From positions 1,418,826 to 1,482,825 of the forward strand of contig NC_059257.1 of NCBI RefSeq assembly GCF_017591435.1: a stretch of 64,000 bases of DNA, read 5' to 3'. Below the pieces are notes generated by a model that was not told the origin of the DNA, searched no databases, and saw only the letters and a list, made by a program, of their open reading frames with translations. The translations under genes were made by a program, and so were the position numbers. Within the stretch, counting starts at the first letter, position 1. Every line of letters starts with the position of its first letter. Shown here in pieces: positions 22,271 through 33,250 of the stretch. The stretch comes from Portunus trituberculatus. Lineage: Eukaryota; Arthropoda; Malacostraca; Decapoda; Portunidae.

Positions 22271-22602
22271 ACCTAACGCAACGCTTTCTTGCAGCAATGG
22301 CGTTTTTCCTGCTTCTCTGGGGAACATTAGGGACTGCATTGGCTACTCCAACACATCTCAAGCCAGGGGCACTCGTTGCGCCCTTGGGAACAGTGACCCT
22401 AGTGGAAGATGCGTTGTTCGTCCGCTATTCTTACTCCACTCTTCACTCAGTGCCGGAAGTCCTGAAGGGCGTTGCTTCAAGCTTAGCGGAGATGGTTCGG
22501 CGAGTGGGGGTTGAACTCGCCGAACAGACAGACACACCATCTTATCCTCATTCCACTTCTATTTTCAACCTCCTAAAGACTCGCTTAACTTTTCTCTCTT
22601 AA
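22267..22602 (+). CDS. Env-like protein, N-terminal part with signal peptide
   Basis: 111 codons from an ATG that overlaps the end of the integrase frame. Residues 1-26 form a signal peptide: a short polar start, the hydrophobic run AAMAFFLLLWGTLGTALA and a small-residue cleavage region. The rest is a short ectodomain piece. In env-bearing gypsy elements the env gene lies at exactly this place. The frame ends early at 22602; the next piece of the same gene is in another frame, indicating a frameshift near 22600-22640. It would be a secreted/membrane glycoprotein subunit of the fusion-protein (F-like) type. Confidence 0.75.
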   Translation: MNLTQRFLAAMAFFLLLWGTLGTALATPTHLKPGALVAPLGTVTLVEDALFVRYSYSTLHSVPEVLKGVASSLAEMVRRVGVELAEQTDTPSYPHSTSIFNLLKTRLTFLS

Positions 22603-22642
22603 CAAACTTGCTACTGATACTTACGACTTTTCTAAACACCCA

Positions 22643-22894
22643 ATGCATGCTCGGAACAAGCGAGGATTGATCAATGCTTTCGGTAAAATTTCCCAAACTC
22701 TCTTTGGTACAGCAATGGATGAGGATGTACAGGATTTACGTGAACGCTTCAATCATCTTGTCAACATTGCAACTAGTAATAGACGAGTCATTAATATGCA
22801 CAGTAAACACATTGCTAGTCTGGAATCACATTTGAAAGATCTCCTTGGCCATACCACCATAATCACCTTCGTAGTGTACTTAACGATGCAATAG
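22643..22894 (+). CDS. Env-like protein, fusion-peptide region
   Basis: Near the start the sequence ARNKRGLINAFGKI contains a basic cleavage site (R-x-K-R) directly followed by a Gly-rich hydrophobic segment and then LFGTAMDEDV. This arrangement, furin-type site plus fusion peptide plus a conserved GT-x-x-x-D, is the hallmark of F-type envelope proteins of errantiviruses and baculoviruses. A heptad-rich stretch follows (residues ~28-70). The frame ends by a frameshift near 22855. Function in membrane fusion is inferred from family knowledge; this copy is broken. Confidence 0.8.
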   Translation: MHARNKRGLINAFGKISQTLFGTAMDEDVQDLRERFNHLVNIATSNRRVINMHSKHIASLESHLKDLLGHTTIITFVVYLTMQ

Positions 22895-22908
22895 TTCGCA
22901 TAGCTGAA

Positions 22909-23991
22909 TTGACGGACTTTGTTCTCGTAGATCAGTCACTAGAAGTTCTAGAATCCGCTCTAGATGTCATGTTTTCCTATAATTCTGTCCTCATCCAAAA
23001 CCTTGTTAATGCCAGCCGGGGTATAGTAACTGCTGCTCTTTTCCCTGTCGCTGATCTAATCAAGACACTTGACATTGGACAGACTATTTTCAAATTACAA
23101 CCTTTGTTTAACCGTGATATTGTGGAACATCATTATCCCATCTTAGAAACGGTTCTCACGCTTGAAGCTGTCGTCATCTATGTTCCTTTCAAATCAATGG
23201 ACACCTTTCATGCTTATGAAATCATTCCTTTTCCATTCTCTATTAACACCTCTGTCCTAATCCTAGACTTACCTCCTACTCTGGTTTTGATTGCAAAGGA
23301 TTTTTCCGTGTATACCACTACCTCAAGGGACTCGCTGAGTAGCTGCATGTCATCGTATTTACACCGATATCACTGCGATGCTACCCTTTTTATTTTTCGC
23401 CCCATTGTAGGGAATATGTGCGAGGTCATCCTTACTCGTGTTCACGCAGAGGATGCTCTCTTAACTTGTCCCTATAGACATATAGTTCCACAGGCCATTT
23501 TTCAACATCCGTTCCATGGTTATCATTACTTCTTCCCAACTCCCATCCCTCTCGCAGTTGTTTGTCCGAATGGTACAATGTATGAGAGGGTTGTTGGTCA
23601 TCATGCAGTTCACAATTTTTGTCATGTTACGTCTACTAATCTGACCACCTATCCTAAACGTCTCTACGAAGCTTTTACTGTCAATATATCTGCTCCTCAT
23701 CTTTTCCCTTTATCTATTTTGCAAAATCTATCTTTTTACAGGCTTTCTTATGTTACTAACACCTTACATGAAATTAGATTTTCAAACCAGTCAGAATTTG
23801 CTCAAGCCTTAGAAGAGTCTCTTCCAGAGTACCTCGATCCTGTTGTTTTCTATCCTAGTCTCTTAGTTCCTATTCTCCTGACCATTTGCATTTTACTTCC
23901 TCTCTTTATTTGTGTTTACAAAGCGTTACGCCTTTATTCTAATCTTCATGCTGCCAAAGTTGCCCAGCGGCGATTTCACTCTCAACCATGA
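22909..23991 (+). CDS. Env-like protein, ectodomain and membrane anchor
   Basis: 360 codons in the main downstream frame (open from about 22861). It contains seven N-glycosylation sequons (NAS, NTS, NGT, NLT, NIS, NLS, NQS), about eight Cys residues, and near the end PSLLVPILLTICILLPLFIC, a single transmembrane helix followed by a short basic tail. This is the transmembrane subunit layout of an F-like envelope. Together with the two preceding pieces the gene would span about 570 codons but is interrupted by at least two frameshifts. It ends about 100 bp before the 3' LTR. Confidence 0.8.
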   Translation: MTDFVLVDQSLEVLESALDVMFSYNSVLIQNLVNASRGIVTAALFPVADLIKTLDIGQTIFKLQPLFNRDIVEHHYPILETVLTLEAVVIYVPFKSMDTFHAYEIIPFPFSINTSVLILDLPPTLVLIAKDFSVYTTTSRDSLSSCMSSYLHRYHCDATLFIFRPIVGNMCEVILTRVHAEDALLTCPYRHIVPQAIFQHPFHGYHYFFPTPIPLAVVCPNGTMYERVVGHHAVHNFCHVTSTNLTTYPKRLYEAFTVNISAPHLFPLSILQNLSFYRLSYVTNTLHEIRFSNQSEFAQALEESLPEYLDPVVFYPSLLVPILLTICILLPLFICVYKALRLYSNLHAAKVAQRRFHSQP

Positions 23992-24095
23992 ACTTCCTGT
24001 AGTACACTTTAACACGGCTAGGTACACGATTAGAAAATTTCTATGTATGCTTTCTTTTTATGCCACGAGGACGCGGCAGGTATGTGACCGAGCGG

Positions 24096-24678
24096 TGTTA
24101 GGGTCCTTGTTTCTACACACAGCCGTGAGAAGCGAGGCTGATCTTAGCGAGAAGCACATCCTTTCATTTTCATGTGCAAGCACTTCTTATGCTAAGTCAG
24201 TACACGTTCCCAAAGGCTCAGTGTGGGAACCTCTGGTTACTAGGTTATATATATGTAATCATAACATCATAGACATATATTTAGTACTATCATATATTTT
24301 ATTTCTTTCATTTATAATTAAGTGATACTTTAACTATTGTAACCAATGCATTTCTAACTGTTCTTTAATATATGAGTCGGTCACCGGTGTCAGTGAGTTT
24401 TGTTGACGAGAGATTGACAAGACGGAGCTACGTTAGTTGGAGTCTGATGAATACACGAGCTGGCCGTTGTGCTCCCCGGGCGTTTGCCAGGGAGCTGTGG
24501 ACTGTGTGTGTGTACAAGACTATCCTTGTGTAGTGTAAATAACTGTATTGTTAATATAAGGAAAACCCAAGCTGTGTTTTCGTTAACTCCCCTGAGAAGA
24601 CAGTGTGAGAGAGTTCCTGAACTAACGACACTGTTACTCTTGTGCCCTCTTCGTGGTAACATAACATTGACCACAACA
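24096..24678 (+). repeat. 3' LTR of gypsy element A (583 bp)
   Basis: Begins TGTTAGGGTCC and ends GACCACAACA, followed by the ATGT duplication. Highly similar to 15055-15663, but without the 26-bp AT-rich segment. A weak purine-rich stretch (GAGGACGCGGCAGG) lies about 20 bp upstream in place of a clear polypurine tract. Confidence 0.9.
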
Positions 24679-24949
24679 ATGTCCAACCTTGAAAAGTAGC
24701 AACGCTGGAGAGCAGTGGTGCTACATTTTGCGGTATCTATACAAAATCATTGTCTTCATTACACTAAAACAATATTCAAAGCTCTCTCCTTATTAGAAAT
24801 TTCGAGGAATACACTTTTATGACGGTTCATTAAGATGTAAGCTAATAATGAGATCGAAACATGTGCTACGATGCCTGGCGACGCCGCAGCTGGGGAATCA
24901 CCATCAGGTCTCCCCCCTGAGCGGGCTTCATATTTGAGCCGGACTATAG

Positions 24950-24954
24950 TTACC

Positions 24955-25001
<47 letters not shown>

Positions 25002-25020
25002 GTTGTTGTTATTATCATTA

Positions 25021-25052
<32 letters not shown>

Positions 25053-25216
25053 GTTATTATCAATATTATATTATTGTTTATTACTAGAGTTTTCTTTATA
25101 CAAAGCAATTGTAAAGATGGATCGAATAGTTATTAATAAAATGTACTATGTGTTTCTAAAGACCTTTCGTTTAATACTTGATAACCTATTCTTGAGCGTT
25201 TTTTGTTTCTACAATA
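24950..25216. repeat. (TTA)n array and AT-rich flank
   Basis: TTA/ATT repeats at 24953-25080, then AT-rich sequence without a supported feature. Confidence 0.8.
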
Positions 25217-25219
25217 ATG

Positions 25220-25287
<68 letters not shown>
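25217..25287. repeat. (TG)n microsatellite
   Basis: Pure TG run adjoining the SINE 3' end; a second TG run (25579-25641) lies on its other side. Confidence 0.9.
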
Positions 25288-25290
<3 letters not shown>

Positions 25291-25577
25291 CACTGTTTGA
25301 CCTGCTGCAGTCTCTGACGAGACAGCCAGACGTTACCCTACGGAACGAGCTCAGAGCTCATTATTTCCGATCTTCGGATAGGCCTGAGACCAGGCACACA
25401 CCACACACCGGGACAACAAGGTCACAACTCCTCGATTTACATCCCGTACCTACTCACTGCTAGGCAAACAGGGGCTACACGTGAAAGGAGACACACCCAA
25501 ATATTTCCACCCGGCTGGGGAATCGAACCTCAGTCCTCTGGCTTGTGAAGCCAGCGCTCTAACCACTGAGCTACCGG

Positions 25578-25580
<3 letters not shown>
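25288..25580 (-). repeat. tRNA-derived SINE with tRNA-Val-like head
   Basis: On the minus strand from 25580: GCCCGGTAGCTCAGTGG (A box), an anticodon stem CTGGC/GCCAG around the loop TTCACAA (anticodon CAC, Val), and GGTTCGATTCC (B box), i.e. a nearly complete tRNA cloverleaf in 25512-25580. It is followed by a ~220-bp non-tRNA body that ends in a (CA)n tail. The attached body and tail argue for a SINE rather than a free tRNA gene. Confidence 0.75.
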
Positions 25581-25641
<61 letters not shown>

Positions 25642-25643
<2 letters not shown>

Positions 25644-25907
25644 GAGCTTACCTGGTATGAAAATAGAGAAAAGGAAATGAAGATGTAAGTGCAGTACTAA
25701 ATATCTTCATTATAACATAACACATTATATTTTGTAAGCTTAAAAGTGAGAAAACAACAGGTTAGTAAGCTATAAACATTAGGGGAATGATGGGAGATGA
25801 GTTATAGGTCACTGGTAAACACCATAGCCAGCTGCGAGCGGCGTGCGGGATAGATCGTCGGGACGTGACGTCATAGGGATGTGGACCGGCCTTGTTCTCC
25901 AGGCAGC
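25642..25907. other. No gene recognised
   Basis: Sequence between the TG array and the truncated end of Gmr1-like copy M. An open frame runs into it from the Gmr1 RT but shows no RT motif beyond about 25910. Confidence 0.5.
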
Positions 25908-26400
25908 CTTTGTAGGAGTCTGGTACTGTCACTTTATTTAATTTCCTGTAGTCGGTGCAAAATTGACTACTAACATCTGGCTTAGATGTTAACATGCAGG
26001 GAGAAGCCCAAGGGGATATACTAGGTTCTGCAAGGTGATGACAGAGCAGATAGTCTACCTCTTTTTTCATCAAGTCTCTTTTAATGGGTGAAATGCGATA
26101 GGCTGGTTGTCTTATAGGCTTGATGTCATTAGATATTAATGTTATATCATGTTGGATAATAGTATAAAGCCCTGGAAGGTCACCTGTGATTTTCGAAAAG
26201 TCTAGCAATAACTTTTTAAGATCAGACTGTTGTGAAGGTGTTAAGGAAAAAAAAGCCTCATCAAGGTTGGACATGATTTGGCTGTTTGAGGGGCGTCCTT
26301 TAGGTGATAAGATGAGGAGTTCGATGTCGGAATCTTCCTCGGGGGGCACAGGACCAGACTCCTTCCCTACCAGACATACAGGTATAGTGCGAGACAAGTC
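25908..26400 (-). pseudogene. RT 5' part of Gmr1-like copy M
   Basis: Follows the integrase in the same minus-strand frame: LISNDIKPIRQPAYRISP, EVDYLLCHHLAEPSISPWAS and FCTDYRKLNKVTVPDSY. These are the N-terminal RT motifs of gypsy elements (I-x-x-SxSPWxSP, DYRxLNxxT). The catalytic palm (YLDD) is missing; after VPDSY the sequence becomes unrelated. Integrase lying upstream of RT is the Gmr1 pattern. Confidence 0.8.
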
Positions 26401-27340
26401 GTCCTCTGGTTCTCTGGAGTGGTAAGGTTTCATCACGTTAATATGAACTAGTTGGGAATCCTTACAACGGTCAGGAGTGTGGACCACATAGTTTAATGGA
26501 CTTAGTTTTTGAGCCACAACGTAAGGCTCCATGAACTTACTGTGAAGAGCATTGCCTAGAGTGGGGAGAAAAAGTAAAACCTTGTCTCCTGGTTTGAAAC
26601 GTCTCATGACAGATTTGTGGAGAGAATTTTGTTGCGTTTTAGTTTGAGATTTGAGGAAGAGAAGAAAAGAGATACTTTCATCCCAGTCTCCTTGATGCTC
26701 TAAGCAATACTTCTTCATCATGGATTTTAATGTTTGGTGAAACCGCTCCAGACAGCCTTGGGATTGGGGGTGGTAAGCCGATGAGGTTACATGGTCGATG
26801 TTTAGCTCATTCACTATCTGTTGGAAAAAATTGCTAGTGAAATTGCTACCCTTGTCAGACTGAATTTGTTTTGGAATTCCTACCGAGGTGAAAAAAATGT
26901 ATTAGATGTTTTACAATGGTTTTTGATGTGATGTTTTTAAGAGGGAATGCTTCAGGGTGCCTGGTAGTGGGATCCATGAGGATTAAGAAATACTGATTCC
27001 CTCGTTTGGTTTTGGGTAAGGACCCTACGCAGTCCAGAACGATCCTTTCGAAGTGCTCCGTCTGAACTGGAATGGGCGTCAGAGGAGCTGGCACAAGGCG
27101 TTCGTTAGGCTTACCCACAATTTGACATATATGACATGTTTTTACATAGTGTGACACATTTTTTTTTCATTCCTGGCCAAAAAAAATTTGAAGAGCCTTC
27201 TTGTAGGTTATTTGGATGCCTAGATGACCTATCAATCCATCATGAGCTAGTTCTATAATGGCTGGTCTTACAGACAAGGGATGACAACTTGATGTGTTTC
27301 TGACCAGGTGTCTAGTCGTTTCAGTTCAGGAGGTCTGTAG
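26401..27340 (-). pseudogene. Integrase of Gmr1-like copy M
   Basis: On the minus strand: HYVKTCHICQIVGKPNERLV (CxxC of the zinc finger), RIVLDCVGSLPKTKRGNQYF (first Asp), a QSDKGSNF block near 26845 (second Asp), and AYHPQSQGCLERFHQTLKSM (Glu). The C-terminal part RFKPGDKVLLFLP and VHINVMKPYHSR follows. The DDE residues are all present but the frame changes near 26850. The order integrase-then-RT is in one continuous frame at 26814-25762. Confidence 0.82.
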
Positions 27341-27691
27341 GCACGCATCAGGACTCCTTCCTGATAATAAAAACAAGGCAATTCAGACTAAATGGTTCCT
27401 ACGTAGGCTGCCAGTGGACCAGCGGAGCCACCCGCTAGGCGGCTAGAGGGATCGTCCAGTAGGGGCCGTCCTGTGTTGGATGGTTGGGTGTCCATGCTGG
27501 GATACTTTGGGAAGGGGGGTCTCAGCTCTGTTGTGGACAAACATTCGTATCATGTGAGGTCTTTTTTTAAAACGACTGGTCCACATGGGGATGAGGTACC
27601 CCGTCCACGGCAGCCAGCGCTCCCTCCCATTGTAGTCCCAGTAGGTGGTTTCCCTTGCCCCTGGAGCCAATCTTTTGTGTAACTGTTTTTT

Positions 27692-28588
27692 ATGGGAAAA
27701 CAAAAACATTCAGGTTCTGGTGAGGTAGCTGACCTGGTCCACGAGACGTCATCTTCAGGTCTGAGTAGGAAGGAAGAATCCCCTCCACAAGGGCCTCCCA
27801 CAGCAGTCTCCTGTTCTGGAAGTTCATCTGAGGGACGCATTTCTGTTGCATATGACTCGTTTGTGATGGTAAATGTAAAACCATCATTTTCCTATCATGC
27901 CTTGCACTCACTTCTCAAGGCGTATGGTACGGTTGTTCGCATTCGACTGGTTTATGATAAGGACTTTCCTTCTAACCGCTGCTATGTGACGTTTATGTCA
28001 TGTGATGAAGCCCGTTTGGCTTATGAACATGTAGCATCTCTGCCCCTCGCCGGCCATGGCTTTAAAACTGAATTTCTCCAGTCACGTAATAATTCAGACA
28101 GTGACTTGGATTACATCCCAAATGTTTTTGAAAGCTACTTAGAGAATTCAGTTCCAGAAGTTCGCCACATCCCGCCTCCACGTTGGTTTGTGGCGTACTA
28201 CAGAAATGGGTGCGGGAATTTCATCCATGCATCCCGGTACTTGTCCAAAGAGATCGGCACAATTCCTGAGGGAAACTTCAAGAAAAACGGGAAAGGGGTG
28301 CTAGTGCGAGCTAAAGATATTACGCAAGCGAGGATGTTACAACATCTCCCATCCCCTTCTGACAGCATGTTTGAGACTGTTAAGGCTCATCCCACCTTTA
28401 ATTATAGCAAAGGTTGTGTTTATAGTCAAGATCTTTATGAATTTCCAGAAGAGGAAATACTAGCAATGTGTCCTAGCTCAGTCCAAAAGGTGACGAAGAT
28501 GAGGAACTCTTCCAACATGGTCCTTCTCACCTTTTTTGGTAGATCCTTCCTGACCGTGTTAATATCGGACCTATTAATCTTAGGGTGA
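27692..28588 (+). CDS. ORF1 protein N-terminal part, I-like copy 2 (RRM-like)
   Basis: 298 codons. After a Ser-rich start, residues ~57-110 (VMVNVKPSFSYHALHSLLKA, then IRLVYDKDFPSNRCYVTFMS, DEARLAYEHV) have the beta-alpha-beta pattern of an RNA-recognition-motif fold, common in LINE ORF1 proteins. A second conserved region follows (RHIPPPRWFVAYYRNG). The frame breaks near 28540, before the zinc knuckles, which are found in copies 3 and 4 at the corresponding place. The ORF1 protein binds LINE RNA. RRM assignment is by pattern only. Confidence 0.75.
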   Translation: MGKQKHSGSGEVADLVHETSSSGLSRKEESPPQGPPTAVSCSGSSSEGRISVAYDSFVMVNVKPSFSYHALHSLLKAYGTVVRIRLVYDKDFPSNRCYVTFMSCDEARLAYEHVASLPLAGHGFKTEFLQSRNNSDSDLDYIPNVFESYLENSVPEVRHIPPPRWFVAYYRNGCGNFIHASRYLSKEIGTIPEGNFKKNGKGVLVRAKDITQARMLQHLPSPSDSMFETVKAHPTFNYSKGCVYSQDLYEFPEEEILAMCPSSVQKVTKMRNSSNMVLLTFFGRSFLTVLISDLLILG

Positions 28589-29562
28589 TACGTTTTATTT
28601 CCCATCCTCTTCTATGTTTCCTGTGCTACGGCTAGGGCCACGGCAAAAGCTCCTGCAAAGAAGCTTCTCGATGCGGTAACTGCTCAGCACTAGACTCACT
28701 TTCTGAGGAGCATTGCAATGCTGCAGCTTATTGTTTCCATTGCCGGGATGCTCACCTGGTACGTTTCAGGCAATGCCTTAGGTATCGCCTGGAGCAGGGC
28801 ATTCTACAGCTTACTAATAGTCAGTTTATCAGCCTCGGTAGCGCCCGCCGCGAACTCCTTTACCGCCAGAAGGACGGTACTAGTGCGACATCCTATGCTT
28901 CATTGGCCGCTCGCTCTTCAACTGAGTCTGCCGGTCCGAAGACAACTCCTCCTGCTACCTCTCGCTCTGTTGGGGCGTGTTGTCCTGTTCATCTGGCTAA
29001 CAGGTTTGCCCTTCTGTCCAATGACTCGGTTGAGTCATCTCTTAGAAGGAAAAAAAATAATACGGACTTGACCAAAATAACCCATGTAGTAGATGTCCAT
29101 TTGCCACCTGTATCGCTTAAGCCTTTGAAGGGCCTGACCAAACGGCACCTAGGCTCTGCAGAGTCTAAGGTTTCTCCCGGTGCACGTGACCGTGAGTCCT
29201 CCAGGGACCGCTCTGTAATGGTAGCTCCAGTTGTTTCTGCTCAGCCTTCTGTGACGCCCTCCGTCTCAGATCGGGCTTCTTGTGATGAGGGCGGTCTTAG
29301 CATGGAGACGTCCGATGATATTGTCACAGCCGTCCCTTGTGGACCCGCTGTGTCAAAAAGTGGGGTCCAGCCTGACCCTCGTCCTCCGAGGACCGGTAGG
29401 AGTGATGATGGTTCGCATCACTCACCGGTAGGCCGAAAGGCAGCGGTCCAACGACCCAGCACATCACAACTCCCGGTGTCTTCTCGTCGGTTACTTATTT
29501 CTAGTCAGGTGAGTCACGGGCAGCCCCTTCAAAAGGCTCGCCCGTCCACTGCACCTAAATAG
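28589..29562 (+). pseudogene. ORF1 C-terminal part, I-like copy 2 (zinc knuckles degraded)
   Basis: Collinear with 42690-43720 of copy 3. The CCHC cluster at about 28615-28790 is frameshifted. The C-terminal Ser/Pro-rich tail is open from 28903 to 29562 (SDDIVTAVPCGPAVSKSGVQ, QLPVSSRRLLISSQ). Confidence 0.75.
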
Positions 29563-29574
29563 TCATCTTCAAGC

Positions 29575-30266
29575 TTCTACAGTGGAATTGTAGAGGCCTT
29601 CGCGCCTCGTGGGGGGAACTCCAAGCTTTATTGTTGGAGTTCTCTCCAGCCTGTGTAGCTCTACAAGAGAATATGCTAGGTGATAGTACTTATTCTAGTC
29701 CTCCTGGCTACCGTGCCTTTTTTAACACTCCTTTCCCCGACCAAGGCCACCACGGTGGCACAGCTATCCCTGTCCGTCAAGACATACCTGTTGTCCCCTT
29801 GCAACTCAACTCTCCTCTTCAGGCGGTTGCTGTTAAAGTTTTTATGGGACGATCCTACACTATTTGCAGTTTATATCTCCCTCCTCGGCTTCCTGTCTCC
29901 AGGGGTGAGCTTGACGGCCTGGTGCGTCAGCTGACTCCGCCTTTTCTGATGTTGAAAGATTTTAACGGCCGTCACCCATTGTGGGATGAAGGTGCTAGTA
30001 ATCCCCGTGGGGTTTTAATCAGTTCTTTTATTGAGGATGAGGGATTGGAGATTTTAAATTCTGGAGATGTCACACATTTCCACAGTCCTACTGGGACTTT
30101 TACAGCTATCGATCTTTCTATTTGTACATCTAATTCTTTCCTTGATTTTAATTGGCCTGTCCTACTGGATTTACATGGTAGTGACCACTTTCCGATTTTA
30201 TTGGAATTTGTGAACTCTGAGCCACAGTCCCGGCCCCCACGCTGCGTTTTAGACAAGGCAGATTGA
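29575..30266 (+). pseudogene. Endonuclease domain of ORF2, I-like copy 2
   Basis: Open from 29631 with SPACVALQENMLGDS, FNTPFPDQGHHGGTAI, LKDFNGRHPLWDEGASN and HGSDHFPILLE. AP-endonuclease features include the Gln-Glu box (LQEN), LxDFN (Gly of LGDFN changed to Lys) and SDHFPI (catalytic His). The extreme N-terminus (LLQWNCRGL) is in another frame upstream. It nicks genomic DNA for target-primed reverse transcription. Confidence 0.8.
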
Positions 30267-30360
30267 CCTCGATTCACAGATCTTAGCTCTCTTTTATCCG
30301 TCCGCTGGCTGATTTTTTACTTGTGCTGAGGCTGTTGATTATTTTACCGATTTTTTACAT

Positions 30361-31776
30361 TCAGTAGCGCTTCAGACAATCCCTAGGACGTCCGGTCGCT
30401 TTACTAAGCGTCCCGTTCCTTGGTGGAACGCAGCATGCACTAAAGTTGTGAAGGAAAAACGGGCAGCTTTCTCTCGTCTCCGGCGACATCGTGGGGACCC
30501 ACAGTGCCTGGAAGCTTTTCGGCGCTGTCGAGCTCGGGCCCGCCGTGTTTAGAAAGAGGCACAAAGAGCCTCTTGGAAAGCTTATGTATCTTCCATTAAT
30601 GCCCGCACCCCTCTTACGGATGTCTGTAACAAAGTCCGCCGAATTGCTGGGAAGTATTCTTTCTCCCCCACCGGTTTTGTTGTCGGCTGGGCGAACGGTG
30701 GCAGACCCTAAGACTGTCGCCGACCTCTTTGCGGAGCACTTTGCCAGTGTTTCCCGGAAGGATCCTGCAGCCTCGGGCGCACGTCATCGCCAGAAAATGG
30801 AATCTCTCGGCATAAATTTTTCTTCTTCTGGAGGGGAGTCTTATAATGTCCCCTTCTCTGCCTCCGAGTTGCGGACTGCTTTGTCCCATTGTCTTGACTC
30901 TTCTCCTTGTCCAGACGACATTCCTTATGCCTTTTTGCGTCACATGTTTGACCGGGCTTTTAACTTTTTTTATTAAATGTATGTAATATGATTTGGCATA
31001 CCGGTGACTTTCCATCTTCTTGGGCTGTGGCAGTGGTTCTCCCATTTCCGAAGCCTGGGAAAGATCATCTCTAGGTTACGAATTACCGTCCTATATCTTT
31101 GACGTCTTGTATTTGTAAACTGTTAGAAAAGATGGTAAATGTAAGACTCATGTGGTACTTGGAGAGGGGGAAGTTCTTGTCATCGGTACAGTATGGCTTC
31201 CGTAAGATGAGGTCTACTACTGATGCTCTTTTATCCCTGGAGTCCTCTATTTGTGAGGCCTTTGCTAATCACCACCACCAGGTTACTGTATTTTTTTACC
31301 TGGAGAAGGCCTACGACACAGCTTGGTGTCATGGGATTTTACGTTCCTTGTTTAATTTTGGCCTCCGTGGCCACCTTCCAATTTTTATCCAGCAGTTTTT
31401 ATCCAGACGTCTTTTACGGGTTCGAGTGGGGAGTGTTCTCTCCGATGCTTCTGCTCTAAATGACGGTGTCCCACAGGGACGTATTCTTAGTGTTACGCTA
31501 TTCGCAGTTGCAATAAATGGTGTTATAGATACTCTACCGGATGGCGTTCACAGCTCTTTATATGTGGACGACTTGTGCATCTCTTTTGCTGCTGCTAGGA
31601 TGTCACTGATTGAGCGAAAGCTCCAATTGGCAATCAATCGAGTGTCCAGTTGGGCCAACATAAATGGTTTTCGTTTCTCCACCTCAAAGACCGTGTCCAT
31701 GCATTTTTGTCTTAATCGTGGCGTTCATCCAGATCCCGATTTATATTTAGCCAATAGACACATCTCATGTGTTTGA
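30361..31776 (+). pseudogene. RT domain of ORF2, I-like copy 2
   Basis: Linker and palm in several frames. 30491-30976 carries the linker region; 31099-31776 is open through LEKMVNVRLMWYLERGKFLS, QYGFRKMRSTTDALLSL, VFFYLEKAYDTAWCH (FDLEKAYD with Asp replaced by Tyr), GVPQGRILSVTLFAVAIN and SSLYVDDLCISF. The last contains the YVDD catalytic box. The change of the first catalytic Asp to Tyr is shared with copy 3. The frame stops at 31776 at a small deletion relative to copy 3. Confidence 0.82.
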
Positions 31777-31779
31777 CAA

Positions 31780-33250
31780 CCGTCTTACTTAGGTTCCCCA
31801 TTTCCGTTCGCTTAAAGCGTTTTGCAGGACGGCACTATCCCTTCTTCGGGTTTTAAGTCACACCTCTTGGGGAGCGGACAGGGATACTTTGCTGCTTCTG
31901 CACCGTACACTCATACTCCCAAAGTTGGAATACGGCTGTGAGATGTACTCATCCGCAACGGATGCACGGCTACGCATGCTTGACTCCGTGCATCAAGCTG
32001 GGGTCCGCTTGGCTACGGGTGCATTTCGGACATCTCCAATACCTAGTCTATTAGTGGATGACGGATTCTGGCCGCTCGACCTTCGGCGCCAGTCTTCGAT
32101 GCTCCGGTGTTGGTTTCGCACCCACCGTCTTCCTGATTCTGTCCTTTGTCTGTCAATACTGCGGGACTTTCGTTCGGAGGTGTATGTCACTCGACCTAGT
32201 CTTCTTAAACCTTTTGGCCATCGAGTTGCAAATCTCATGGTGGATTTATCTATCGATCCCACTCCTGTGTACTCTTTCCGTCTCCTACGAGTTAGTTATT
32301 GGCAGCTTCCTGTTATCTCATTATGCCCTCCTGCCATTGATGGTAAGAAGGATTTACTGCCAGCTCTGTCCCACACACGGTTTTTAGAACACTTTTTTAT
32401 CCATTCTAATGATATTCCTGTTTTTACTGATGGTTCCAAATCCGACGCAGGCGTCGGGTTTAGTGTAGTTTTTCCCTCTTTTTATCGGTATGGCAGCCTT
32501 CCTTCAGTGGCGTCCGTTTTTACGGCGGAGCTGTCTGCCATAGTCCCAGCTTTACAGATAATTTTTACTCTCCCTGTTTCGTCTTTTACAATTTTTAGTG
32601 ACTGTCGCAGTGCTCTTACTGCTCTCTCTTCTACTATCTCCTTAACCCATTGGTTTTATCAGCCCTGAGTGGCTATATCTACTTACCAGAAGAGGATATC
32701 GTGTTGGGTTCTGTTGGGTCCCTGATCACGTTGGTGTTCCAGGGAATGAACACGCAGACCGCCTCGCTAAAGAGGCAGCAAGTCGCGCTCCATCTCCTTC
32801 CCCTGTTCCGTTTCGAGATGTATTTTATGTAATTCGTGTGGCGGTTGCAGCAATTTGGCAGAGAAGATGGTTAACGGGGGTTGCAACATCGAAAATGGGA
32901 GAGATCACTACTTCCACACTCTCTCTGTGGACATAACCCATGTCCGGGATCGCCGTGCACAGACTTTATTGGCGCGACTTCGTTTAGGTCACACGTTCCT
33001 TACACAAAGGTACCTCCTGACCAGGGACCCTCAACCTTACTGTGATGACTGCTTGGTGCCGCTCACCGTGCGGCACCTGTTGGTAGAGTGCCCTAGTTTG
33101 ATCGAATTACGACACCGCTACCTCTACCGCTTTCGCGGTAGAGAGAGGGGTGTCTATTATATCTCAAAGGTCCTTGGACCAGAGTGCCTGGCCCAGGGCC
33201 ATGACGTTTTTAGATTTTTGGGAGAAGCTGGACTTCTCCCAAAGCTGTGA
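31780..33250 (+). pseudogene. RNase H and Cys-rich end of ORF2, I-like copy 2
   Basis: 31889-32668: SMLRCWFRTHRLPDSVL, then IPVFTDGSKSDAGVGF, FTAELSAIVPALQ and FSDCRSALTAL, i.e. RNase H Asp, Glu, Asp. The next frames hold the end of RNase H, and 32855-33250 gives RRAQTLLARLRLGHTFLTQR and PYCDDCLVPLTVRHLLVECP, the terminal Cys/His motif. One frameshift near 32665 separates them. Confidence 0.82.
33116..33149 (+). repeat. Conserved stem-loop at end of ORF2, I-like copy 2
   Basis: 33116-33130 pairs imperfectly with 33135-33149 around a TTTC loop; homologous to 47242-47275 and 4271-4348. Confidence 0.7.

Noticed and set aside
25512..25580. Stand-alone tRNA-Val gene
   Set aside because: The cloverleaf is attached to a SINE body ending in a simple-repeat tail, so it is treated as a SINE head.
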